Positions 12,403-26,400 of a stretch of DNA of 64,000 bases are shown piece by piece; position 1 is the stretch's first letter, and each line of letters opens with the position of its first letter. The translations under genes were made by a program, and so were the position numbers. The DNA is taken from contig NW_027307649.1 of NCBI RefSeq assembly GCF_964275005.1, positions 62,001 to 126,000 on the forward strand, in the 5' to 3' direction. This DNA is from Diadema setosum (taxonomy: Eukaryota; Echinodermata; Echinoidea; Diadematoida; Diadematidae). The notes below the pieces were generated by a model. That model was given only the letters and a program-made list of their open reading frames with translations. It was not told the origin of the DNA and searched no databases.

Positions 12403-12911
12403 CTATCGCTCTCTCAGCGATCTTCTCTCCCTATTCATCATGGAATGTTCCAACACTATTATTCGCTGTAGTAAGCCATAAGACGGGAGCTGCATGGACT
12501 GGTCCATTGTGACGTCATCCCTGTCTTCCATGTCTTTGGATTTCGGGATAGCGTTGATATCCTCCTTCTCACGTCGGGCTAACTTTCGTGACAGCGCTCC
12601 TGCCAAATTCGCCAGCCGATCTAACTCGCGTCGGGCGTCATTCGACGGGTTGACGACCCTCGTAAGGGAAGGGAACGTATTGGTTTCCATGACTTCTCGA
12701 GCGGGTGAAGCCTCGGCGGCGTCGTACGACCGCCATGTAGCAGACTTTCCATTCCCTCCCGTCCGGGCGGGAAACTTGACGCTGGTTTCGATGCTTTTGG
12801 CAGGGACGTCCGCCTCGCCTTTCTCAACCAAATCGTTATCTTGCGAGCCAACCAGATCCAAAGCAGGTGAAATAATGTTTTCACTTCGCCGGTCGGGCGT
12901 TACGTATTCTT
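12403..12911 (-). CDS. LDLa giant exon 16: C-terminal tail
   Basis: Acceptor TTTCTGCAG at 12912-12920, phase 1 in. The 169-codon tail starts [12 protein letters not shown] and is polar and charged. It has a Leu-rich amphipathic stretch ([19 protein letters not shown]) and a very basic end (RERRSLRER). No Cys and no domain I recognise. No clear poly(A) signal found. Confidence 0.8.
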
Positions 12912-15900
12912 CTGCAGAAATGTATAAAAAAATGCATAAAATTTTATGGAAAAGGAGTGACATTGCACATGAGGCTGTGATGGTTAGAGTACCCCCCCCC
13001 CACCCCCTAGTTTAAAAACTTGATTTCATCTATTGGCAAGAGACAAGTTGTATGATATTGGCTTCTTTGCGACGTACATCCTTATCAAAGCAATTCTTTG
13101 ATAAACTTGGCAAGAAGGTCAAAGTTCTTGCGCCTTTGCTTTTGAATAAAAGGAGCAAATTGGAAAAGAGCACTATCGATCGATATTCCAACGTGCGGTG
13201 TGGTTTTAAGGTTTACGAGAACATTATAAACTCTTTAAGAATAGATCTTTTCCACGACCTTGAACCAAACTGAATTTGAGATGTAAATAGATGAGAACCT
13301 TATCAGTATTGGCCAAGATATGGCAAAGCAGCGATACGTCGTACAATGTATATTTCTCAGTGTAGGGATATATTATGAATCTTGTGACGTACGCAGAATG
13401 TGTATCTTGCCTTCAACCTGTACTTGTCATTTTCAACTCAACGCCCTCTACTGTTCAGATTTTATCAACAAACGCACCTATTTGGGGGTTGTGTTTTGTT
13501 CAAATGTTACAAAGGAAAATAACCGTAACCAACCGTGTAAACGTGGCCCATGAAGGTTTCACCAAAGTTTGTACCCAGATCACTTCATAAACGACTCTTA
13601 TCTTTGTAAATTAGAGATAGATATTCTTTCTGGTTGTTTGAAATTTGAAGTGATTACTTAATTTGATGAGAATGTTGTAATTGGTTTGTGAACGTTTTGT
13701 GAAGGGTTTGATGAATCGGCGGAAAAATGCCTTGGTCGATATAAATTGAAAATTTATGACTCCAGCATAAATGAGTTCTATCACAGTTACTCTTACAGTT
13801 GATTTGATCACAAAATCCTTCCCGGGGTAAAAGTCTGAGATGAAAGATATTTTCTATTTCTTTTTAATATATTTTAGAAAGATTATTGCTGGTGTACCAT
13901 TTACTTACCTGCACGATTCAGCGCCTCCTCAATGTCGTACAAGGTGCTCGCTAGTCCACTCGCACTGTATACCGCTCCCTGGCCATCTATTATTATTGAA
14001 GAGCGGTAAAGGGAAATTACTTGTCACTGGTAACTGAAATGTGTTTTCGCACTCCTCAGAGTATCTATGACACTTAGATATGTTTAATCAAAGTGTTTTT
14101 GCAAAGCTTAGCTGCTCTTGCCGTTTCATCTGCTCAGATGACTATGCTTTTGCGTATACCCTGTCGGTCCATCATGACGGTTACTAACTACGTGGCAATT
14201 ACGCTGTATGGTTACATATATACATATCAACATTTCTACATGCATAGTATACACATAAACACACACACGCACATACACACATACTAATACGCACAAAGCA
14301 TTAAAGGGTAAACAACCCTCCCCCCCCCAAAAAAAAATAACAATGAGAAAACAGCATTTCACTTGGTTTAACACAATTTAAACGGTCAGACAGTGAATGC
14401 ATCTTGAAATGACTTATAACAAGTAGACTGTATGAACCAGGGAAGTTCCCTGTATAAAAACACCCACCTTTCCCCAGCATGTCGACCAGATCCTCCAAGT
14501 CTTCATTTAGCTTAGACAGCATGTATGAGAGTCCGTCGCTGGTGTCTAGGGAAAAAGGGAAATTATAGAGATAGATTCACAATGCGTTTTTTTTTTTGTC
14601 CTTTTTTTTTCTTTTTTTACTCACACAGCACTCATTGACATGCTAATCCTAGCAAAAGAAAAAAAAATACATTTGGTGACTCAGTCTTTTGACATTATTT
14701 TTTCTTTTGAATGAGATTGGCTAAGTTCATTTCTTTTAGATAAATTGTTTGCTTTTAAATATCCCAGACGTGCTGGCACCTTACCAAGGAGTCGATATTT
14801 GAAAGATTATACCGTGTAGTAATGAAATGGACGTTAAAACTTAGATATGATCATTCAAAAAGGATATTATTACGCTATATCAATGGCATTTAAAAATATT
14901 TTTTTAAGCAAAAGATGATATAGGAGCTCAACTACTGCTATATTCTGAAATGAAATGTCATGCATTGTCTTGTTGTAGGACATTGATATTTCAGTTTTCT
15001 TTTTGAATGCTCAAAATATGTTAGTCTCGTCAGCTTTAGTTCCGCAATGTTTCACGGGATTTGCCATTTAACTGCAATACGCCTAAAGACAAACAAACAA
15101 ACGGACATAAAGATGCTGAATTTCGCACCCGGAAATGCTTCTATACCCTTACAATTTGTGAGCAGGGAATCATTTCATACAGACAAGCGGATTCGAACCC
15201 CGAACCTACCCTGCGGCGAGGAGCAAAGACTCTCATCCTCTCCTCCTATACAGTCATTTCGTCCATCACAAACAGCCTCCTTCGGGATGCACTGCCCGGC
15301 ATAGCAACGAAATTCGTAATGGGGATCGCACTCCTCTGAAAGAGCAAAGTTTGTATTCACGATAACTTGTCGTTTCCATTAGACTGGTGGTTGAACATTT
15401 AGGGCTATGGCCTAACAACTAAAAAACAAACGTGAACGTTACCAATGTCCGTATTCACTTCATAAAAAGGAAACAGAGAGTTCGTGGTATCCGGGTATAA
15501 GAGATGGTATTGGTTTTATTTAAATAAGAAAAATATTAAATATATCTTGATATCAAGTACTTACTGTGGAAACCTGAAAGCTCTCATACAGTTCATAAGA
15601 TAATTTCTCATTATCTCACAAAAAATGTTGGAAGGCTGAAGTTCCATCTCAACCAAAACTTTAAAGTCGTTTGCGCTGAGTGCACTCCATATGTCAATCC
15701 TGAGAAGAAGTGCCGAAAAGTTAGATCTACGCCTCACTTGTTACCCAACTCTTGACTTCCACGTGAAGAGTTGGACCTACCGAGATTAAGGAAATCGTTG
15801 CAGTTCAGCGCAATCTCGTCACCCCCATACGGGCAGTCTTCCCGACCGTCGCACATGCGATGGGCAGCTACACAGGTCTTGTCCTCACACTGTCAAGAGA

Positions 15901-18900
15901 AATTGTCATATCACCTCTTGTTGCTACTGTAGTAACTGGCAGAAAACCAGGCAACTGTTCAACGTTTCAACGGGGATCCACGAATGGGCTCATTAAAAAG
16001 TACAACTTCATGAAAAAACAAATGTCACAACAATGATAATGATAATGACATTTTATATCTGTTAGATGAAGATGATTATTTCTATAAGAATAAAAATGAT
16101 AATGATGATAATATGATAATGTTCATTTGGGATAATTTACAACGTTCGATGTAATAATGACTACTGTTCCCTACAGTTTACGTAACTTCAATCAAAGACC
16201 TCATAGAAGTAATGACGTTTTTCGCTGCGTGACATATTTAATCCTCTTCGACAGTTCTCAGCGGTTGATAATCAAGTTCACAAAAACACTATCCAGCTAA
16301 CATCCAGAGAATAGATTTAGAACAGTTTGCTTGTAAGAGACAAGAGTCTTAACTATGAGATGAGAATCGTATAGTATGACGCCGGTAATAAGTGTGGTAC
16401 CTGCATTGACTTATATTGATTGATCATAAAGGGCTATTTATTATGTTTCTTTGCTTAGAAGAAATACATTATGACTTTAATTGTGGCGAAGGATTTTTTT
16501 TTTTTAAATACAGGTACACTGCGATTTTGTTACCATCATTCTTACCCATCTTTGTTATTACTGAGAAACTAATTCTCATGAATATCTACCTCGAACTCGA
16601 AGGCACCGCAGGAGCTGGGGCAGGCTAATTCATCATCCCCTCCGCTACAGTCCTCGTATTGTCCGTCACACACATAGTCCTTCGCAACAAGATGGATAGT
16701 AAAGATATATGAGATAATTTGGCTTATTATTGTTGGAGTCTTGCAGGGTTATAGGAGTGTTAAACATTATAGATACATAAAGATGTTCATCAATTAAAGA
16801 AAACAACAACGAAGTAGTAATGTATGTCTGTATCAAACATTAGACAACAATCATTGACATACATGTAGAATTTTGAATTTACACAGCAAACTGAATTAGA
16901 AATGATATAAAATATTGTCGTTATGATTATACTATCATGACTATATCAAAAGATTGTCATTGTGCATCAAATGTATCGGGAAAGTTTTTTTTTTTTTTTT
17001 TTTTTCACCAGGCCACCACATGTAAGATGTCATATTCCTGAACATTTATGGCTTGATAATCTAAAATGAATGAAAATAATCTCCTCCCATACTTTCTGAT
17101 TAGCTCGTACCTCGAAAATAGGAGTGCTAAAATAATGAATTCAGTACAGAAAAAGTGAGAGATTGTCATCATATCTAAAGAAAAATACCCGTGTGCACAC
17201 GGTCACTAACAGGAATGATTTGCCCAATTTAGTCCTCTTCCATAACAGTAAATGATAATTCAAAAGTAATATCTAGGGGGAAAATCAACATGTCAGAGAG
17301 TTCGGATCTAAACTATTGGCAAGCTGTTTGCGTACAATGTCGATAACGTTTTGAATTCGTGATAATATAAGGGTTTAATCCAAGATATGTCATTATACTG
17401 CAATAATCCTCTTTAATCTCTCCTCTATACCCTCCTACTGTGTCATATCACCTTGCCCTGCGTTCCTCGTAGAAGTCACGGCTAGAATATCATGTTCTGT
17501 CCATTCAAATCGATGATCTAAAGAGGATCTTACAAAATCTAATGTCGCAAGGATGTTGATAAACTACTTTGTAGGACATACCCTTTGGATGCACGAACCA
17601 TCGTTACACCTGAATTCCGTCTTGCCACAGTCCACTAAGTTCGTTGAACCGCAGCCTTCTTCATCCTCGCCCTTCATACAGTCTCGGTAGAACCCGTCAC
17701 ACCGCCAGTTTGACGAAATGCAGACTCCATTTTCACACTTGATGTGGGTGTGTGTTTGTTTGTATGTGCGTGAGTGAGACAGAAAGGGAGAGGGGAATAA
17801 AAACAAGAAACATTCCCCACACCGTTTGTCTGCTAGTTTCTCTGCTCATGTTTATTTTTGGTTTAGCGGAATGCAAATATGGCGTAAAATCTGCATTCTT
17901 TTTGGACTCGAAAAAAACAACAACCAAAGATGTGACAATATTTATCCTTCAGTTCTACGTCATTATGCATAAAAGATATTGTAAAGAGATACAAAACATT
18001 TACTCGCCGAAACCCAACTTAACATTGGTATTATTCAATCAAAAGACTTGGTTTTCCGTGGAAATTGACTATTCACGAATATAAATCGGCAAAAGCCAAA
18101 ATGAAAATTGTAGCCGTAAGATTTTGACCCGATCAGCTACATCAGGGAAGTGGGAAATGGATTTCCATAGTTACATGTCAAAAGTATTTCAAGTTTGTTT
18201 GAACTGACGCATGTTTCCTACTAAACTCATCTTGTTTGTCATAAACATTCGTCGTCCATGTGAATTTGAAGGGTCACACAAGCCTTTTCTAGAAAAGGAA
18301 TTGCACGTTAGGATCTTAAACAATGCGCTGAACTAAAAAGAAAAGAAAGAAATCACTAGTTGACTGGTCCTTCATACCTTGAACTGATCTCTGCCACAGA
18401 GGTTCTCTAGTCCGCAGTTCAGCTCATCTTCCCCTCCGGAGCAGTCCTCATAAAAACCATCGCAGGTGTAAGACTGAGGGATGCAGGTACCATCTGAGCA
18501 CTGGAACTCCCCGCTCCCACATCCCACAACAGGGCACCCCAGCTCGTCTTCACCCCCGCGACAATCCTCGTTGGAGTCGCAGACGACTGCCTGGGGGACA
18601 CAATATCCGTTGCCGCATCGAAACCCGTTCGGGCACCCAATGTTTTCTTCCGGGCAGTCTTCCTCATCTTCGCTATCGTAGCAATCCGGCACCCCATCGC
18701 AGACGGCGGTTTCCGGTATACAGTACCCGTTCTGACAGGGGAATTCACCAGGACATTGCACACCGCCGACAAAAGGACAGCTGTGTTCGTCTTCAGCCCG
18801 CGAACAATCAGGATTGCCATCGCACACCTGCTCGATGACGATGCAAACACCGTCGTCACACTCAAAGCCGCATTCTACGCAGCCCTTTTCATCCTCCCCT

Positions 18901-21900
18901 TCCGGGCAGTCGGATCTACCATTGCATACATAAGTGCGAGGAATGCAGTTTCCTCGATTGCATTCGAACTGGTCGCCACAGCCTTGCTGGCACCCTTCCT
19001 CATCCTCCCCTGAAGCGCAGTCCGGTATTTCATCGCACACTAAGCTGGCGCTGATGCAAATGCCATTGTAGCATTCAAACTCCGCAGAGGTACAACCGTT
19101 TCCTGCATCACAGCCGCTTTCGTCCTTCTTGTTGGCACAATTACCACGCCCATCGCACCTGAGCCGTAGATCGATGCAGTTGCCTTCGCCACAGTGAAAC
19201 TGACCGGGACAAGGGTTGCGCAGTTCGCAGTTGGCTTCGTCTTCTCGCCTAGAGCAGTCCTTGAAGCCATCGCAGACTCGGTCTTCATCGATACACGAAT
19301 TGTCATCACAGCGGAACTGACGGCCTGAACAGGGCGACGTAATTGAACAGACTCCGGGCTTTTCATCCTCACCTCCATAACAATCCCGGATGCCATTGCA
19401 CACAGACGTGATGGGGATACAAGCACCTGTGCTGCAGAGGAATCCATCAGTGCAAACATCTGGCTGTGCCTGATCCTGTTGGGGCATTTCACACCTGTCC
19501 TCATCTTCCCGTCCAGGGCAGTCTCTGTAGCCATCACAAACTCTGGACACCGAAATGCAAGATCCATCGTTGCACTGGAACTCCCCTGAGCACCTTCCGG
19601 TAATACCACAACTACCTTGCCGTTCATCCTCTCCCCGAAGACAGTCCCTATAACCATCGCAAACAGATGATCTCGCAATACACGTACCGTCATCACAAGC
19701 AAATCCTCCAGAACATTGGTCGGTGATAGGACAATTTGCTTCGTCTTCACCTTCGGCGCAGTTTCCGATCCCATCACAAACCTGAGCCCGCATCAGGCAA
19801 AAGCCACTGTTGCATTCAAATTCGCACGGTTCACGAGTCGGACAACGGAGCTCGTCTTCGTTATTTTCACAGTCCTGCCTCCCGTTGCATACGTAGGACG
19901 CCGAGATGCAGTTCCCTCTGTCGCACCGAAACTGTCCAACACACGTTGTCTCCGGACAATCAAATTCTTCTTCACCGCTTGAACAGTCGGGCAGTTCGTC
20001 GCAAACGAGGGCCAGGGAGATACATAGCCCGTTGTAGCATTCGAATTCAGAGGCATCACACCCTTCGTGCAAATTACATCCTGCTTCGTCTAGACCGTTT
20101 GAACAGTCATCTCGTCCATTGCAAACATACCGGGTGTCTATGCAGAAGCCAGTTTGGCAGTTGAATTGTCCTGGACACTGCTGTATGCTACACGCGCTCT
20201 CATCTTCCCTATCCGGACAATCTTTGTAGTTGTCACACACCCGGTCGTCTGAGATACACGTGCCATCGCCGCACTGGAAGCCATCACAAGGGCTGGTCAC
20301 TGGACACTCGATCCGATCTTCGTCTTCGCCGTGATAGCAGTCTCGCTTACCGTCGCAGAGATATCTCCGAGGTATGCAGTTCCCAGTACTGCATTGGAAC
20401 TCACAGATGTTGTTGGCACACCTCGCTGCGTCTTCATCTTCCCCATCATAGCAATCTCTATGGCCATCACAGACAGCTTCGTTGGGGATGCAATGACCAT
20501 TGCCACATTGGAAACTATCGTGGCATGGGCTCGTGAATACGCAATTTCCGCTCTCATCTTCACCGTCGTAGCAGTCGACAACGCCATCGCAAACTGCTAC
20601 TGAAGGAATGCATGTGCCGTCATCACAGGCAAATTCTCCAGGACAGTCATATTGGATATTAAGATCGCAATGTTCCTCGTCCTCCCTACCAAGGCAATCG
20701 AAGTAGCCATCACACACATTTTCTTTGGAGATGCATCTTCCATCCTCACACTGGAACTCATTGTAACAGTCCGGCACCTGATAAACTGGCTCACGATGGT
20801 AGCTCTCACGATAGCTCGGCTCTGACTCGTAACCACCATATCCCTCATCATACCCTTGTGTGTATCCCTGGTTATATCCGTGATCGTAACCTCCATCGTA
20901 CACACACGTAGCAGCGTCTTCGTCGGATCTATCCTCACAATCGAAGTAACCATCACAGAGTTGATCAGACTGGATGCACATTCCATCCCTGCAACGAAAA
21001 CCGTTGAAGCAGCCGACACCCGCGCAGCCGCGCTCGTCGTCTCCTCCCGGGCAGTCAGGGCGTCCGTCGCACTGTCGAAAAGAGTCGATACATGTGACCC
21101 CATCACTGCACAAGAAATCCGAACAGCTCGTAGGGCAGTTGTCTTCGTCTTCTCTTCCCGGGCAGTCAAACCTGTCATTGCATACGTCTGCAGTATCGAT
21201 GCAACTGCCGTCGGAGCATTCAAACCCGAGGCATTCTTCCGGACAATTTGCCTCGTCCTCGCCATCGCGGCAATTTCGTCGCCGATCACACACCATTGAC
21301 AGGGGAATGCACAAACCATCGTTGCATTCAAAATTTTCACATTCCGCAGGACAATTGTTCTCATCCTCCCCACCTGGGCAGTCTGTGCGTCGATTACAAA
21401 CCCGTGAAACATCAATACACGAACCGTCATTGCAGGTAAATTGTTGACATTCCTCAATCTCCGGACAGTTCTCTTCGTCTTCCCTCTGAGAGCAATCGTT
21501 TCTTCCATTGCAGACCCGCGCTACGTCAATGCACTCACCGTCGTTGCACTCAAATCCGTCGAGGCAGGTTGCACCGACAGCGCAAAGAACCGTGGTTTCA
21601 TCTCTCTCGTCGGCGCAGTCTGTTACTCCGTCGCATATTCTCTCTGAATCGATACAATAGTCGAGCCTACACATGAAGAACCCATCACAAGTTAGAATGT
21701 CCGGACATTCCACCTCGTCAACGGCCCCGTAGCAATCAACCCACCCATCGCAGAAGGCGCTGCTGGTCACACACTGTCCAGTGCTGCACATTTTTAGGTT
21801 GGCGTTGGTGTCACAAGGCGGAAGGTCCCTGCATGACTCTTCATCTTCTCCTCCTAGACAATCTTCAAGCCCATCACACATCATCTCGGCTGCGATACAG

Positions 21901-23426
21901 GTGCCATCTTTACACTGAAACTCGTCTCCACACTTGGTCATCACGCAGTCCTCCTCATCCTCCCCGCCCATGCAGTCAAAGAATCTATCACAGACACGGT
22001 CCGTCGGCACACACGCACCATCTTTGCAGCGGAACTGACCGGAACAGCTGCCATCATCATCTGTTCCAACAACTGGACAGTTTTCTTCGTCGTTGCCACG
22101 TGGACAGTCCGTACGCCCGTCACAGACACGCAGCGCAGACACACATTCCCCCATGCCGCAGTCGAATTGGTCGCCCCTGCACGGACAGTCTCGCTCATCC
22201 TCGCCTGACACACATTGACGCTCACCATCGCAGACGTTGGAATGATGAACGCACAAGCCATCGATGCACTGGAAGTCGTCGTTCCTGCAGGTGGGCGATC
22301 CCGGACAGTTTACCTCGTCTTCCCCCAGGGGACATTCCTCTCGCCCGTTACAGATGTATCGGTGCCCGAGGCATCGACCGTTTGAGCATTCAAATTGACC
22401 AGGACATCTACGGCGAGTCGGACAATTATTCTCGTCCTCCCCTGAAACAAGGTAAACAAGAAATACCACATGAGTGAAACTACTAAAGATATTTAAGCGA
22501 ATCACATATGTTATTGCATAACATACACCTATATGAGATATGCATTATATCGTAACACAGGTCTCTTTTTCTCTTGTATATATATATATATATAATATAT
22601 ATGTTTCTTTGTTTGCGTGTGTGTATGTTTGTGAGAGAGAGTCGGTAGTGTACAGCTATTAAAACGTACATGTTGCTGACACCAGTTCTTACGTAACGGT
22701 GCCTCACACATTTAAAACATTGTCCCGGCAGTTGAGACTTGAACTCTCATATTCAAATGTAATTAAGTGCAGTCTGATTCCTTGACCCATTTGATTAGTG
22801 TAGTCAAAGGGACACTCGCTTTACCATGATGCGTAATGTATTTGTACTGTATTTGTGATGGTGTAGTGTATTGTTTCTTGGTCGAATAGATAATAACGAC
22901 AATAATAATGATAAAATGATTGTAATAAAAATGATTTCACAAATACTTTTGTTAAACGGGATGTTATTAAATTGTATTTCGTTTCTTAAAAGACGGAGTA
23001 CTTTTAAATCAAACCTTCATTACAGTCGATTTCTCCATCGCACACAGCCAATATGGGAATGCATATTCCTTGTCGACACTGAAATTCATCGGTTCCTGGA
23101 AAGACAAAATTTAATGATCATTTTCAATACGATTCAGATATAAAAGATTCTAATTTTGTACAATTTGTATTCATGGAATCACAGAACACAAAGTCATTTC
23201 AAACGACAGGGACTAAAATATGATCGTTTTCTACAATGCCGTTTTCTACAATATCGAACGTCTCATATAACTGCTTCTTGCCAAGTTTTGTGTGTGCCAG
23301 GTTAATTGGTGAGTTATAACATAATGGTACTCCCATTCAATTATGTGGAATTATGCAGAATAAATATCGGCAGTGTTGATCTTTGGATTGAGAAATGAGC
23401 ATGTCATTCAAAACCGATATATAATA

Positions 23427-23470
<44 letters not shown>

Positions 23471-26400
23471 CATCTATTTCTATCCTGTGTATGCCTCAAC
23501 GTTGAGCTAAAACCAGGCGAAGCAATAATAAGAAACACAAACCCACAGAAGTTATCCTGACAACCTAGTGCGAGGATGTACGTATCCCACTTCTGCACAG
23601 GAATTGTCACAGAACGTGGCGAAAAGTAATTATTTTTTTTTGAAACGTAGCCATGGTAGCTGAATTTCATCCACACGCAGACACAAACACTCCTCTTGCT
23701 AATCGATGATAATAATTGGCGCCCTCGCCATGGAGAGCCCTCACAGAGCTATACCCATCATTGATTTCATAAGTTATTAAGGAATTAAAAAAGAATAAAT
23801 GTTTTCATTTTTTCCTCATTTTCGTATGACTTGTGAGGTAGAAAAACTCAAGATAGAAGTGAAGGTTGGCCAGCCAGCCGCTAGCATCATCAGTCGCCTG
23901 GGTGGATTTCGCCTATAAATTCATGGGGAAACGGCGGTGTGGATAGTCGTTCACATTTTGTTTGTTTGATAGATACTTTATTTTCTGCAAATCAATATAC
24001 ATAAGTTACATAATCATGAACATGTAGGAAATATACAAAGTAAATCTAACACAGAGTCGTTTGACTTGCATAAACAGCGATATAGAAGGAAATTAATATG
24101 ATATACAGTATGCATGTCTATGCAGCAGGGATTACAATAACAATTGTAGTTAAGGAGCGATTATGCAGAGGGCCGCCATTATAAGCATTGCTTGAAAAGA
24201 TGGCCGGCCCGAGTAAAAGGTAGGGACGTACTAGATTCGTAACAATACAAATTCTGCTGCGAAGATAGCAGGGGACATGTGATGGTGGTGAATGTGCGTG
24301 CAGGTGCTTGAAAGTGCACAAGGGCACAAGGGCACATGACTATTATGCTCGATTGAGTGACGGTAGTAACTGAAATAATACTTGTCTTTCTAACATGCGT
24401 ATTTGATTATAGTATGCTAGTGTGCTTGTATTATCAGCATCATAATTCATATATCAACGACCAAAGTACAATGGTACATAGATGAATTTAACATAAATTT
24501 AGCTAATTGGTATAATGATGCTGCTGTTGTTTTTTCAGTGTTCCACGTCCTACATGCTTAGCTTTTTAGTGGAACACCCTTTTCCATCTTAATGATTACT
24601 TCTATTTTTGTTACCATGTCAAAGTGTATATTGATTCTTTTTTTTGTTGTTGTTGCTATAATACCATTCGGGTTATATTTTATATTGTGTTCAATGATCT
24701 GTCCTTCCCATGCAGCTGGATGAAAGCCAAATTGACACATACACTGTATACTACTTTGTATCATGTATCTTTTTGATGGAAATGACTAAATCATTGAATT
24801 AAATTGAATTGAATTGAAATAATAATTTCAATGATAGCCATTAAATGGATACAATATGATTATGATTCAAATGTTATAACTACTGCTGCTACTATTTCCA
24901 CACATGGCAATGGCAATATTGCAAATTATAGCAAAGCTTACGGCATTCATAGCACCCCTGTTCGTCTTCGCCGTAGCTGCAGTCGTAGCGGCCGTCGCAG
25001 ACCCTGGAAAACGTCACACACTCGTTGTTGTCACATCGAAAGCGACCCTGGCAGGGCTCGCTGAGGGCGCAATTTTCTTCATCCTCGCCGTAGTAACAAT
25101 CGTGTATGCCGTCACAAACGTGTGCCTGCAAAGTAGAGCGATTTAAGAATGAATTTATAGTAATTTCTGTTTTTCTTGAACAGGACGTTGTAACAAGCTG
25201 TTCAAGTTTCCATTTTCATATATAATATTATTATGTCGATAAATGGAAAAAAAATCTCATTCAGCCTGTATAAATTTTGTTGTTGCGGTGTCAGACAAAG
25301 CTAGAGTTAGGAGCTCTTATCTTTCTTTATGTAGAAGTATGAATAGAAAATGATATAGAATATGTTAGTCTACTGGTCTAGAAAGATCTTTTACCAGTGT
25401 CTGCAGACCTTAGGGTTGATTCTTTCTGTGTCAGCGACTGTGGATGGTGTGTTCAATGCTTTCGAGTTTTCCATGCAAATTTGCACTCAATGCTCAAAGG
25501 ATTAATTCATACCCTCACCCCTTCTCACTTTTTTTTTTCGAAGAGCGATTAGAAGGCTAAACATGGGCCTCAAAAGCGTCCTGTCCCTGCGGGCGGCAAA
25601 GGTTAAAATACGCACCTCTGTATCTTTCCCTATAAAAAAAAGGCATCCTTCACAACAGGTATATCAACTTGGTTTATTATCATGAAAAAATAAGTCTCGA
25701 TAGGGATGTTATAGCTGCCCAAAACTAATCTTCAAAACACATAGATCGTGCCCTATAAGCAATTGAAAGATGCTGTCAGGAAAGAACATTTTGCTCTGTC
25801 CGAACTTCGCTACTTTTTTTCACCTCGACAACGCAGGCGCCGTTGTTGCATCTGAACCCTCCGTCAGGGCAGCCACTCTCCAGACAGGCTTGCTCATCAT
25901 CACCATTATGACAATCAACCTGCCCATCACACACCCACTCACCGGGCAGACATGATCCTAGAAGGAGAATTAAGAGACTAACATCAATACGATTATAGAG
26001 CGAAGGAAACAGTAAGATGAAAAGAGATTTTAGACAAACAATATAAGACAACAACCAATAAAACTGTCAGGTTAACTGGCCTGACGGCGTTTCGCGCATT
26101 CTACGTTTTAATATCAAGCTTATACTATACCTGAGAAACAGACAATCAAATGCCCTTAACGGGGAGGATTGTATGAATAGAAAGAAGCAATTAAAAAAGA
26201 AGAAGAGAGAAAATGAGTCCAGGGCCCTATTGCATAAAGTTTTAAGATCAACCAAAAGCAATGATAAGTAAGAACATCAAACATAACCAGCCAATCAGAG
26301 TGAGAGTATTTAGAGACTTGCGTTTGATATTCTGAGTAATGTTTGGTCTCAACTTTTGTGCAAGCATGGCAAAATGACCCAGGAGAGAGGAAGCAATTGA

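Noticed and set aside
18419..22477. Shadow ORFs of 60-300 codons overlapping the large LDLa exon
   Set aside because: Off-frame readings of a Cys-rich repeat; only the 1354-codon frame keeps LDLa spacing.
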